A stretch of 64,000 nucleotides of DNA from positions 444,001-508,000 of the forward strand of contig NZ_CP029556.1 of NCBI RefSeq assembly GCF_003293695.1. The letters run 5' to 3'. The DNA is from Lysobacter oculi. Its GTDB lineage: Bacteria > Pseudomonadota > Gammaproteobacteria > Xanthomonadales > Xanthomonadaceae. The notes below the pieces were generated by a model that was given only the letters and a program-made list of their open reading frames with translations, was not told the origin of the DNA and searched no databases. The stretch's first letter is position 1. Every line of letters begins with the position of its first letter. The position numbers were made by a program, and so were the translations under genes. Below, piece after piece: positions 34,043 through 42,085 of this stretch.

Positions 34043-34150
34043 GCCTAACGCCTGAGTTAAGCCGCGCTGCGTAGTGGCACGGCGTTGTGCTAGAAGCTAG
34101 CACAAAAGTCCGGGCCACGAAGCGGCGTCGGCTTGAACGAATTGTTAGGC
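34043..34150 (-). repeat. attC-59
   Basis: 108 bp, group c. Confidence 0.96.
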
Positions 34151-34155
34151 CATGA

Positions 34156-34479
34156 TTATTGCCACTCTTTCTGCTGCCAATGGGTGCCTTTGTCTAGTGC
34201 AGAAAGCGCGAGTCCAGCCCATTTCCGAACTTCTTGATCAGGGTGATCTAAGTCGAGGGAAATCACAGCGGCCACAGAGGGATCACCGGATTCGCCGAGT
34301 AATTCAAGAATCTTTCCGCGAGTGTATGCGTCGTGGACTGTGGGAAGCAACTCGATAAGTCGCGGCACTACTTTTTTTGAATCTGGACGGTTTCCCCAGT
34401 ATGCATTTTCAAAGGCATGAGGGTCTCTATCGAGAATCTGAGACAGCCACTCTTCAACTTGCGAGTCTGTTGGGTTCAT
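34156..34479 (-). CDS. HEAT-repeat protein
   Basis: 107 residues. Helical pairs such as KKVVPRLIELLPTVHDAYTRGKILELLGESGDPSVAAVI and VRKWAGLALSAL are HEAT-like repeats used for protein-protein contact. Partner unknown. Confidence 0.72.
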   Translation of the reverse strand: MNPTDSQVEEWLSQILDRDPHAFENAYWGNRPDSKKVVPRLIELLPTVHDAYTRGKILELLGESGDPSVAAVISLDLDHPDQEVRKWAGLALSALDKGTHWQQKEWQ

Positions 34480-34480
34480 G

Positions 34481-34588
34481 GCCTAACGCCTGAGTTAAGC
34501 CGGCCTGCGTAGCGGCACGGCGTTGTGCGAAAAGTTAGCACATAAGCCGATGCCGCGAAGCGGGATCGGCTTGAACGAATTGTTAGAC
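34481..34588 (-). repeat. attC-60
   Basis: 108 bp, mixed d/e form; resembles attC-85. Confidence 0.95.
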
Positions 34589-34838
34589 CGGCGAGCATGT
34601 GCTTTGCAGTCTTGAATTCTTGTTCTTTTCCGCACCGCGGCGGCCTTTGCCGTTGTGCAACCACAGATCGCATGGACCAGGCTTAGCGTCCGGAACCACG
34701 AGCGAAGAGGTGGGGCGAACATTGTCGAGTGCGATGATCTGTGGCCTGGCTTTTCGCTTTGCACGTGCGAAGCAGGTGCGCTTTAGAGCAGCGCGATTTA
34801 TCGCTCTACGACATTAACCCTTTGACCATTCAACGCCG
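34589..34838. other. Diverged relative of the family A cassette
   Basis: 250 bp. One minus frame reads VRPTSSLVVPDAKPGPCDLW, clearly akin to the family A core VPDAKPxHCDL, and reaches a TAA in attC-60, but a one-base deletion relative to family A separates it from the MFAP start. Either a pseudogene or a gene with an upstream start. Confidence 0.45.
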
Positions 34839-34898
34839 GTCTAACGCCTGAATTAAGCCGCGCCGCGAAGCGGCGTCGGCTTGAATGAATTGTTAGGC
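34839..34898 (-). repeat. attC-61
   Basis: 60 bp, group s. Confidence 0.96.
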
Positions 34899-35222
34899 AT
34901 CACCCGAGATGTCAGAAGACGGACCAGCCTCAAGGCGCAGTGTCTGTTTCTCCGAGCGCTTCTGGCTACGCCTGAGGGAGTCCTTGATCTTGCGGGTGAC
35001 GCCACGTTTGGAGCCAGCACGCTCATTTTCCTTGAATATGTCCGGGTTTGACCCGTACTTGGCAAATAGGCGATCGAAATCGGCTTGCAACTTAGTGTAG
35101 GCGGGCGACCGCCTTATACGTTCAACTTCTACGGCAAGGCATGGCACAGGAATAAGCGCGCTCTTGGCCTGCGAGAGCTGTCGCAGCTTGCGGATATCAC
35201 TGTCACGTTGGGAACGGCTCAT
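34893..35222 (-). CDS. Basic cytoplasmic protein of unknown family
   Basis: 109 residues from ATG 35222, rich in Arg and Lys, with RRSPAYTKLQADFDRLFAKYGSNPDIFKENERAGSKRGVTRKIKDSLRR; probably helical and nucleic-acid binding, which is a guess from charge. Stop in attC-61. Confidence 0.65.
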   Translation of the reverse strand: MSRSQRDSDIRKLRQLSQAKSALIPVPCLAVEVERIRRSPAYTKLQADFDRLFAKYGSNPDIFKENERAGSKRGVTRKIKDSLRRSQKRSEKQTLRLEAGPSSDISGDA

Positions 35223-35227
35223 GTGAT

Positions 35228-35336
35228 GCCTAACGCCTGAGTTAAGCCGTGGTGCTGCACGGCCACAATTGAACACGGACCATACCTTGAAAAATTGTGG
35301 CCGTGAAGCGCCATCGGCTTGAACGAATTGTTAGGC
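35228..35336 (-). repeat. attC-62
   Basis: 109 bp, group b. Confidence 0.96.
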
Positions 35337-35456
35337 TGCAACCGTTACGACTTGTCGTGATTGATTGAGCTGATACGGACAAGTCAGCGAACGAAGAAGT
35401 TCTGGGGCGGAAGGACCACGGAGAAAAGTCCGACGCAATCCTGGAGCATGCGTCAC
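35331..35456 (-). CDS. Possible 41-residue cassette peptide (family C)
   Basis: GTG start, MTHAPGLRRTFLRGPSAPEL to QSRQVVTVAA, stop in attC-62. Homologue of 14850-14975 with frame retained. Confidence 0.35.
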   Translation of the reverse strand: MTHAPGLRRTFLRGPSAPELLRSLTCPYQLNQSRQVVTVAA

Positions 35457-35575
35457 CAGACGCGTGCGAACCGAACAGATGAAAGCAGGGCGGCAAAGCC
35501 GCGCTGCGAACTATGCAAGCGATGAGAGCAATTTCCCGGAATCTTTCAACCTGACTTTAAGAGCGCTTTCTTGCA

Positions 35576-35682
35576 GCCTAACGCCTGAGTTAAGCCGGCC
35601 TGCGTAGCGGCCGAGCGTTGCGGTATACGTTACCGCATAAACGAGGCCGCGAAGCGGGCTCGGCTTGAACGAACTGTTAGAC
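35576..35682 (-). repeat. attC-63
   Basis: 107 bp, group d, same as attC-40 and attC-67. Confidence 0.96.
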
Positions 35683-35692
35683 CGCTGGCCAT

Positions 35693-36010
35693 TCAATTTC
35701 GCTTAGAGAAGGCAATGGCAACCAAGGAAAACGCCACGATCCAGACGCCGAAGTTCAATGCGAACATTTCCCAACGAATTTTATCCAAGCCCAGCAAAAT
35801 ACCCAACGCATCGGCAGATCCAACAGGGGAGCTCGCCATCCCATCAACCGCGTATACAAATGGCCAGCCACCTGCAGCTACGTAACAGCCATCTTCGCAG
35901 CCCATGATGTCACCGAGTGTGACGTAGGCTTTGCGCGGAACCCAGCTGCTCGCGATAGTCGTGGCTAGCGCGAGTATGACCACCAAGGCTTCTTGGACAC
36001 GACGACTCAA
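35693..36010 (-). CDS. Membrane protein of the MSRRVQEA family, copy 2
   Basis: 105 residues; same protein as at 37279-37596 and one residue from the copy at 25189-25506. The unit repeated is gene plus own attC. Confidence 0.72.
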   Translation of the reverse strand: MSRRVQEALVVILALATTIASSWVPRKAYVTLGDIMGCEDGCYVAAGGWPFVYAVDGMASSPVGSADALGILLGLDKIRWEMFALNFGVWIVAFSLVAIAFSKRN

Positions 36011-36023
36011 AGTGTCTCCTGCG

Positions 36024-36130
36024 GTCTAACGCCTGAGTTAAGCCGGAGCGCTTTGCGGCCGCGGCGTTGTGACAATTTACCGAACAACTCCGCGGCCGCG
36101 AAGCGATCTCGGCTTGAACGAATTGTTAGA
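36024..36130 (-). repeat. attC-64
   Basis: 107 bp with GGAGCGCTTTGCGGCCGCGGC arm. Confidence 0.94.
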
Positions 36131-36140
36131 CCGCTAGCGA

Positions 36141-36467
36141 CTATCTGCGCTTTGAGAACGCAAATGCAACGATAGCAATTGCCGATAGCCAGACAACAAA
36201 GTTCAACGCGAACATGTCCCAGCGGATGTCATCCAATCCTATGAGTGCACCCAGCAAGTCCGCAGATCCAACAGGGGAGCTGGTCATTCCATCCACGACA
36301 TAAATGAATGGCCATCCCCCAGCAGCGACGTCACACCCGTTTTCACACCCCATGATGCTCGGATGAGTCTCAAGTGTCTCGCGCGGAAGCCAGCTGCTGC
36401 AAATGGTCGCGCCTAGCGCGACGATGACCGAAAGTGTTCCTTCGATAGATCGGTTCAAATCCTGCAC
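36141..36467 (-). CDS. Membrane protein, diverged MSRRVQEA-family homologue
   Basis: 108 residues from a GTG at 36467. It matches its left-hand neighbour block by block (SIMGCENGCDVAAGGWPFIYVVDGMTSSPVGSAD; DIRWDMFALNFVVWLSAIAIVAFAFSKRR), keeping the CxxxC loop and both membrane segments. Two related cassettes are therefore adjacent. Confidence 0.7.
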   Translation of the reverse strand: MQDLNRSIEGTLSVIVALGATICSSWLPRETLETHPSIMGCENGCDVAAGGWPFIYVVDGMTSSPVGSADLLGALIGLDDIRWDMFALNFVVWLSAIAIVAFAFSKRR

Positions 36468-36472
36468 CCGCG

Positions 36473-36580
36473 GTCTAACGCCTGAGTTAAGCCGTGGTGC
36501 TGCACGGCCACAATAGAACAAGAACTTACCGTAAAAGATTGTGGCCGTGAAGCGCCATCGGCTTGAACGAACTGTTAGGG
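36473..36580 (-). repeat. attC-65
   Basis: 108 bp, group b; one base from attC-7. Confidence 0.96.
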
Positions 36581-36587
36581 CGCATGC

Positions 36588-36824
36588 CTAGCTAAAACGT
36601 TTGCGGTGTTCTTCAGATAACCACAGCGCGTCTATGGGGCCGTTGAAACCTACGACAGCATCTACACCGCAAAGTGGACATAACGCCGTTATGCCCAGAG
36701 GCTCTCCGTCAATCCACTCAATAATTTTACTAGGGCTGAATTCCATTAAACAGTAAACGCATGCGGCGATCTCGCTAGAAGCAAGCGCTCTTCGATTGTG
36801 TGAAAGATCTGAGGTTCTACCCAT
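36588..36824 (-). CDS. Small two-CxxC zinc-ribbon protein, copy 2
   Basis: 78 residues; three substitutions from the copy at 6693-6929. The own attC is also duplicated (attC-7/attC-65). Function unknown. Confidence 0.75.
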   Translation of the reverse strand: MGRTSDLSHNRRALASSEIAACVYCLMEFSPSKIIEWIDGEPLGITALCPLCGVDAVVGFNGPIDALWLSEEHRKRFS

Positions 36825-36827
36825 GCG

Positions 36828-36935
36828 GCCTAACGCCTGAGTTAAGCCGGGCCGCTTTGCGGCCGAGCGATGTGCTAAACGCTAGCACATAAGTCGAGGC
36901 CGCGAAGCGGGCTCGGCTTGAACGAATTGTTAGGA
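36828..36935 (-). repeat. attC-66
   Basis: 108 bp, group a. Confidence 0.96.
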
Positions 36936-36965
36936 CGGTGATCCATTGGCTTTACGGCGCTTCGC

Positions 36966-37070
36966 TTATTGATCTTTCGCGCCGCGGCGGATCAAAGAAT
37001 TCTCAAGCATCAGATCGCAATGGCCAGGTTTGGCGTCCGGAACCGCGAGCGAGTAGGTGAGCGCGAACAT
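36966..37070 (-). CDS. Family A cassette microprotein, shorter form
   Basis: 34 residues with the same early TAA as 11505-11609. In both places the cassette to the right starts with the zinc-ribbon or another unrelated gene, so linkage is not conserved. Confidence 0.45.
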   Translation of the reverse strand: MFALTYSLAVPDAKPGHCDLMLENSLIRRGAKDQ

Positions 37071-37161
37071 TGTCGAGTGCGAAGATTTCTCAGTTGTTGC
37101 GCGGTGCGCCTATTGCTCTGCTGTTTGCTCTTCAACTGCAAACCTTGGCCTTTCAACACCG

Positions 37162-37268
37162 GCCTAACGCCTGAGTTAAGCCGGCCTGCGTAGCGGCCGA
37201 GCGTTGCGGTATACGTTACCGCATAAACGAGGCCGCGAAGCGGGCTCGGCTTGAACGAACTGTTAGAC
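37162..37268 (-). repeat. attC-67
   Basis: 107 bp, group d, same as attC-63. Confidence 0.96.
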
Positions 37269-37278
37269 CGCTGGCCAT

Positions 37279-37596
37279 TCAATTTCGCTTAGAGAAGGCA
37301 ATGGCAACCAAGGAAAACGCCACGATCCAGACGCCGAAGTTCAATGCGAACATTTCCCAACGAATTTTATCCAAGCCCAGCAAAATACCCAACGCATCGG
37401 CAGATCCAACAGGGGAGCTCGCCATCCCATCAACCGCGTATACAAATGGCCAGCCACCTGCAGCTACGTAACAGCCATCTTCGCAGCCCATGATGTCACC
37501 GAGTGTGACGTAGGCTTTGCGCGGAACCCAGCTGCTCGCGATAGTCGTGGCTAGCGCGAGTATGACCACCAAGGCTTCTTGGACACGACGACTCAA
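37279..37596 (-). CDS. Membrane protein of the MSRRVQEA family, copy 3
   Basis: 105 residues, identical to the product of 35693-36010, only 1.3 kb away. Confidence 0.72.
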   Translation of the reverse strand: MSRRVQEALVVILALATTIASSWVPRKAYVTLGDIMGCEDGCYVAAGGWPFVYAVDGMASSPVGSADALGILLGLDKIRWEMFALNFGVWIVAFSLVAIAFSKRN

Positions 37597-37609
37597 AGTG
37601 TCTCCTGCG

Positions 37610-37669
37610 GTCTAACGCCTGAATTAAGCCGCGCCGCGAAGCGGCGTCGGCTTGAATGAATTGTTAGAT
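37610..37669 (-). repeat. attC-68
   Basis: 60 bp, group s. Confidence 0.96.
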
Positions 37670-37891
37670 GCCACGCGATGAGGCGTCTACCCCAAGAAAT
37701 CCGCCGTCCTCAAAGGTGGCCCGGAAATTCTCCTTGTTGCAGCCAGTCATCTTGCCGCAGTGTCTGCACTGAGCGAGGTTACCGAAGAGTGTTGCCGTGT
37801 CAAAGGATTCACTGTCACCGAAAAAAATCGGAGAAGGAAACCATTGATTGCAGTGAAGGCAGCGAATGGAAATTTCTTTTGTCTTCGCCAT
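37664..37891 (-). CDS. Two-CxxC zinc-ribbon protein
   Basis: 75 residues from ATG 37891. C11-L-H-C14 and C42-R-H-C45 form a treble-clef-like zinc site. The rest is polar; unknown function. Stop in attC-68. Confidence 0.7.
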   Translation of the reverse strand: MAKTKEISIRCLHCNQWFPSPIFFGDSESFDTATLFGNLAQCRHCGKMTGCNKENFRATFEDGGFLGVDASSRGI

Positions 37892-37909
37892 GCGAATCTC
37901 TCCAGTGGC

Positions 37910-38017
37910 ATCTAACGCCTGAGTTAAGCCGTGGTGCTGCACGGCCACAATAGGGCAAGAACTTACCCTAAAAGATTGTGGCCGTGAAGCACCATCGGCT
38001 TGAACGAACTGTTAGGC
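37910..38017 (-). repeat. attC-69
   Basis: 108 bp, group b; identical to attC-70 apart from the R' box. Confidence 0.96.
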
Positions 38018-38605
38018 AACACGGCCTTTGCCGGTCGTTGATGGAGTTTTAACAGCCTCAAGGTGTTTCACAAACTCTTCAATACAAGGGTACGTCGCCG
38101 CCCCTCCCGTAGCCTTACGGAAGTTCTTGAGTAAGTAAACATCCTTTTCTGGTGAAACGAGATCACGGAATTGCTCTTCGAGCATGTCGCGATCTGCAAT
38201 GTTATTGTTCCATGCACTCAAAATTACCTCTAACGCGTTCAGGTAATTGATCACTTCCCAGCGAAGGGTGGTGGACGACTGTTCGACAGTCAACTTGTAG
38301 CTGTCGCCCGCGCAATTCAAGGTATCGCTGAGGGCGGCGTCAAGTAATGGAACATTTTTCTTCTCGACTTCAAATGGCTCTTGGGCATAGAGCCTCTTAG
38401 CTTGCTCGTCTGAGAAAGTGTCGACCAATTTTCTCGCCGCAGTTGAGTGCTGAGTTAGATTGCGAACCCATTCTTGCATCAGTTCTACGGACAGCTGTCT
38501 CCTCGACCGCTCGTGATCACCTCTAAATTGCTTATAAGCTAACGCGACCGCCCCCGCCGTGACTACATTTGCAGCAGCAGATATCCATTCCGGATCAAAA
38601 CCCAT
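38012..38605 (-). CDS. DUF4760-like membrane-anchored protein, tandem copy 1
   Basis: 197 residues. A short N-terminal hydrophobic segment (ISAAANVVTAGAVALAY) is followed by a helical domain with SVELMQEWVRNLTQHSTAARKLVD and LRWEVINYLNALEVILSAWNNNIAD, resembling DUF4760 proteins, though I am not certain. The next cassette is the same gene with one codon fewer (STT here, ST there). Confidence 0.65.
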   Translation of the reverse strand: MGFDPEWISAAANVVTAGAVALAYKQFRGDHERSRRQLSVELMQEWVRNLTQHSTAARKLVDTFSDEQAKRLYAQEPFEVEKKNVPLLDAALSDTLNCAGDSYKLTVEQSSTTLRWEVINYLNALEVILSAWNNNIADRDMLEEQFRDLVSPEKDVYLLKNFRKATGGAATYPCIEEFVKHLEAVKTPSTTGKGRVA

Positions 38606-38633
38606 TTGTGAATCCCCTGATAATCGGTGTGTT

Positions 38634-38741
38634 GCCTAACGCCTGAGTTAAGCCGTGGTGCTGCACGGCCACAATAGGGCAAGAACTTACCCTAAAAGAT
38701 TGTGGCCGTGAAGCACCATCGGCTTGAACGAACTGTTAGGC
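38634..38741 (-). repeat. attC-70
   Basis: 108 bp, group b. Confidence 0.96.
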
Positions 38742-39326
38742 AACACGGCCTTTGCCGGTCGTTGATGGAGTTTTAACAGCCTCAAGGTGTTTCACAAACT
38801 CTTCAATACAAGGGTACGTCGCCGCCCCTCCCGTAGCCTTACGGAAGTTCTTGAGTAAGTAAACATCCTTTTCTGGTGAAACGAGATCACGGAATTGCTC
38901 TTCGAGCATGTCGCGATCTGCAATGTTATTGTTCCATGCACTCAAAATTACCTCTAACGCGTTCAGGTAATTGATCACTTCCCAGCGAAGGGTGGACGAC
39001 TGTTCGACAGTCAACTTGTAGCTGTCGCCCGCGCAATTCAAGGTATCGCTGAGGGCGGCGTCAAGTAATGGAACATTTTTCTTCTCGACTTCAAATGGCT
39101 CTTGGGCATAGAGCCTCTTAGCTTGCTCGTCTGAGAAAGTGTCGACCAATTTTCTCGCCGCAGTTGAGTGCTGAGTTAGATTGCGAACCCATTCTTGCAT
39201 CAGTTCTACGGACAGCTGTCTCCTCGACCGCTCGTGATCACCTCTAAATTGCTTATAAGCTAACGCGACCGCCCCCGCCGTGACTACATTTGCAGCAGCA
39301 GATATCCATTCCGGATCAAAACCCAT
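38736..39326 (-). CDS. DUF4760-like membrane-anchored protein, tandem copy 2
   Basis: 196 residues; duplicate of its neighbour except for loss of one GTG/ACC triplet. The intergenic 28 bp and the attC are duplicated too, so the unit is a whole cassette of about 720 bp. Confidence 0.65.
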   Translation of the reverse strand: MGFDPEWISAAANVVTAGAVALAYKQFRGDHERSRRQLSVELMQEWVRNLTQHSTAARKLVDTFSDEQAKRLYAQEPFEVEKKNVPLLDAALSDTLNCAGDSYKLTVEQSSTLRWEVINYLNALEVILSAWNNNIADRDMLEEQFRDLVSPEKDVYLLKNFRKATGGAATYPCIEEFVKHLEAVKTPSTTGKGRVA

Positions 39327-39354
39327 TTGTGAATCCCCTGATAATCGGTGTGTT

Positions 39355-39462
39355 GCCTAACGCCTGAGTTAAGCCGCGCTGCGTAGTGGCACGGCGTTGT
39401 GCTAGAAGCTAGCACAAAAGGCCGGGCCACGAAGCGGCGTCGGCTTGAACGAATTGTTAGGC
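39355..39462 (-). repeat. attC-71
   Basis: 108 bp, group c, same as attC-18. Confidence 0.96.
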
Positions 39463-39472
39463 AAGGCTCCCG

Positions 39473-40054
39473 TCATACCTTGAGGCGCCCTCTGAGGAAC
39501 TTGCCAGCGGCACCCTTGAGTTCGCACCTGTTAAAGAGCTTGCCCTGAAATTGGAAGTCTTGATCAATCCGTACGATTAGCAATTGCTCAAAGTCGCCTT
39601 GACTCTTGACCATCACTCGATCGTTTGATTTCTCGGGTGAAATGGTTTTTACCTCAACCAGCTTGCCGCCAATTGTGCCGTCAGATCCAGCGGTGTGAGT
39701 TCCGTGACGACGAAGCCCGAACTTGATCTCAGCGTAGATTTCTCCAAGCTCCCCCCAAACTTGCAAATACCTGCCTGTGTTTTCGAAGTGCCGCATAGCG
39801 CACTCTACTAGGTCGTGGAAGATTTCTGTTTGTTCCAGGACGCTGTAGGGAAAACCTTCTCTGCTCTCAAACGGTTCGCATGGCTCTATGGAATGAATAT
39901 CATCTTCCGGCGTATCTTTGAGTTGGGAGTCAACCCATTCCTGATCGATGTACTCCCATTGCCAAGGTGCTACGCCACATCCCGCAGCATCGGCGATATC
40001 TTTGGCGCTGTAGCCGCGCGCATTCATTTCGTAAAGAAAGTCCCAGTCGCCCAT
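39473..40054 (-). CDS. PD-(D/E)XK nuclease-like protein, copy 2
   Basis: 193 residues, same protein as 13014-13595; only a base in the 3' untranslated part differs in what I compared. The pair shows that the cassette with its attC was copied to a second place 26 kb away. Confidence 0.55.
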   Translation of the reverse strand: MGDWDFLYEMNARGYSAKDIADAAGCGVAPWQWEYIDQEWVDSQLKDTPEDDIHSIEPCEPFESREGFPYSVLEQTEIFHDLVECAMRHFENTGRYLQVWGELGEIYAEIKFGLRRHGTHTAGSDGTIGGKLVEVKTISPEKSNDRVMVKSQGDFEQLLIVRIDQDFQFQGKLFNRCELKGAAGKFLRGRLKV

Positions 40055-40068
40055 GATCCTTTTGCCTT

Positions 40069-40128
40069 GCCTAACGCCTGAGTTAAGGCGTGCTGCGAAG
40101 CGGCATCGCCTTGAACGATTGGTTAGGT
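40069..40128 (-). repeat. attC-72
   Basis: 60 bp, group s, with compensated arms: AAGGCG ... CGCCTT in place of AAGCCG ... CGGCTT. Confidence 0.94.
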
Positions 40129-40316
40129 TGCAGCATAGCCCAGAACGTAGAAGTCGCACCACGAGAGCAGCGCGAGCGCAGCTTGACGAGCATCGCGCGT
40201 CGGAGAACGTAGGCAAGTCGGGGAAGAGCGCCTGGCCGAAGCATCGTGTGTACTCACAACGGGCTTGCAGATAGCGGCGCTTTACCGCTCATTAATTCCC
40301 GATGTTTCCTGCTGCA
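40129..40316. other. Family D cassette, no assignable gene
   Basis: 188 bp, near copy of 32642-32829; no supportable gene. Confidence 0.45.
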
Positions 40317-40428
40317 GCCTAACGCCTGAGTTAAGCCGCGCCGTGAACGGTGCGGCGACGCGTGCGAGCGTAGCGAACGCACGCAGGCGGCGCAACGAAA
40401 CGGCGTCGGCTTGAACGAATTGTTAGAC
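40317..40428 (-). repeat. attC-73
   Basis: 112 bp, group g, like attC-34. Confidence 0.95.
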
Positions 40429-40905
40429 CACTCTGTGATAGCCGTTGAAAGTCAGCTGGATAGTGCGCAGCAGCGGATAGATCTCTGGAATGGCGTTGCT
40501 GCGGGCTGGTCCGCAAGTCGCTACAGCCGAGCGAATCTCTGCGAGAAGCTCGTCAATGGAGACTAGTGACGCTTCTCCGAGCGTGTCCCGTCCTTTGGGA
40601 TGAGACGGCAGAACTGCGATATGACGCACGGGAGTCTCTGGTGGGAGCCAACCGAAGACTTCCGAGAAGACGTACTTCTTTGCGGCAGAGAACTTCTTGG
40701 CGAATCGCGCTTCCCGTGTTTCCCAGGTGTGTGCGTCAAGCGACGGCTCGTAGTGAACGAGGTCTTGAGTCTTTGGGTTGTAAGCGAGGACGTCTAGCTC
40801 CATCTCCCAGCCGCCATGTTTGAGTCGCCCGACTTTGACGTTCCGGCGAACGAGATAGCCTTGCCAATCCAAGTACTCGACGATCAGCTGTTCGAGATGC
40901 GACAT
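40423..40905 (-). CDS. Restriction-endonuclease-like fold protein
   Basis: 160 residues. LIVEYLDWQGYLVRRNVKVG, GGWEMELDVLAYNPKTQDLVHYEPS and WETREARFAKKFSAAKKYVFSEVFG follow the order of the PD-(D/E)XK fold: E/D in a strand, D of ELDVLA, then a strand with HYE in place of ExK. The lost lysine may mean an inactive or variant nuclease. Stop in attC-73. Confidence 0.6.
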   Translation of the reverse strand: MSHLEQLIVEYLDWQGYLVRRNVKVGRLKHGGWEMELDVLAYNPKTQDLVHYEPSLDAHTWETREARFAKKFSAAKKYVFSEVFGWLPPETPVRHIAVLPSHPKGRDTLGEASLVSIDELLAEIRSAVATCGPARSNAIPEIYPLLRTIQLTFNGYHRVV

Positions 40906-40918
40906 GATTTGAAGAGTG

Positions 40919-41026
40919 GTCTAACGCCTGAGTTAAGCCGTGGTGCTGCACGGCCACAATAGGGCAAGAACTTACCCTAAAAAATTGTGGCCGTGAAGCA
41001 CCATCGGCTTGAACGAATGGTTAGGT
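40919..41026 (-). repeat. attC-74
   Basis: 108 bp, group b. Confidence 0.96.
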
Positions 41027-41334
41027 TTCGCGACGAGCCGGACGGAGCCGGGTGAAAGATGCGGCTGGTGCTCTACATGCCGGAGCATGTAGTGCGAGCT
41101 GTAGATGCAACCGAAGGCGAGCGTCGAACGCAAGAGTGCATGAAAGCGCCGGGCAAGGCACGCGGACGAAGAACGATCTGGATCGAGACGCGATCACCGC
41201 GGCCCGGCGCACGCTGGCAGTTTCCGGATGCGCCACCCAACCTTTTACCGAAGACGAGTGCGGAAACTCGAACGCGGAAGAGCGATTTTGCTTCCGTAAG
41301 GCTTTTACTTTTGAAAACGCTTTTCAGGCCCGCA
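41027..41334. other. Family B cassette, no assignable gene
   Basis: 308 bp. A GTG-started minus frame at 41021-41236 (VRVPCPALSCTLAFDARLRLHLQL core) ends at a TAA in attC-74. It may be the real gene of the family, but the 8797 and 14051 copies do not keep its end. Confidence 0.45.
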
Positions 41335-41394
41335 ACCTAACGCCTGAATTAAGCCGCACCGCGAAGCGGTGTCGGCTTGAATGAATTGTTAGCC
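41335..41394 (-). repeat. attC-75
   Basis: 60 bp, group s. Confidence 0.96.
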
Positions 41395-42000
41395 CTCAAC
41401 GCGATGAAACCGGCCTGATGCTGCATTTCTCTCGAAGGCCGATCCTACCGGCTCCTCTAGGAGATCAAGTGCGGAATCATCTTTGTTGAGAACTGCACCA
41501 ATAGAGACAAATGCAAGATTCTCTGCGTCATTCATGTAGTCGTCTGATTCGTCTCCAGCTAGAAACCGCCAGCCGCTGTCTTGCTCTGTGTCAGGTTCCT
41601 CGCGATAGAGATAGCCGATAGGGTGGCCGTCACACAGAATTCTGTTTGTAACGAAGCAGCGATCCTTGTAGCGATTGACGATATTGTCAGGGTTGTCATG
41701 CTCGGTGTTGATGATATGGCGTGCGTCAAACTCAATGGTGTCGCCGGGTTGTAGGTCTTTAATCCAGCGAGGTGTGTTGTCTAGGCTGCCGACAAATGTT
41801 CCATCTGGCCGGATCTGCTCAACAATTACCCACATGCGCTCGGCTTCTGGAGCCTCTGGATCAAGGGAGCTGAAATCAAACACGAGCTTGACGTTTTCGC
41901 CTGGCTTTATCTGGGCGATGTCTGCCTCAGATGGCTTGAAGAATGTGTATTTGAACTCGCGAGCAGTCTCAGACGAGTCCCTGAGTGTCCAACTTGCCAC
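41389..42000 (-). CDS. DUF2314 plus DUF2185 (Imm33-like) protein
   Basis: 203 residues in two parts. Residues about 30-95 (VKLVFDF..., ERMWVIVEQIRPDGTFVGSLDNTPRWIKDLQPGDTIEFDARHI) look like DUF2314. Residues about 110-185 (CFVTNRILCDGHPIGYLYREEPD, GWRFLAGDESDDYMNDAENLAFVSIGAVLNKDDS) match DUF2185, also known as immunity protein Imm33. It may neutralise a toxin, though no toxin lies in the same cassette. Confidence 0.72.
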   Translation of the reverse strand: MASWTLRDSSETAREFKYTFFKPSEADIAQIKPGENVKLVFDFSSLDPEAPEAERMWVIVEQIRPDGTFVGSLDNTPRWIKDLQPGDTIEFDARHIINTEHDNPDNIVNRYKDRCFVTNRILCDGHPIGYLYREEPDTEQDSGWRFLAGDESDDYMNDAENLAFVSIGAVLNKDDSALDLLEEPVGSAFERNAASGRFHRVEG

Positions 42001-42015
42001 AATCTTTCCTTTGAG

Positions 42016-42075
42016 GGCTAACGCCTGAATTAAGCCGTGCCGCGAAGCGGTATCGGCTTGAATGAATTGTTAGAG
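42016..42075 (-). repeat. attC-76
   Basis: 60 bp, group s. Confidence 0.96.
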
Positions 42076-42085
42076 TGCAGCCCGA

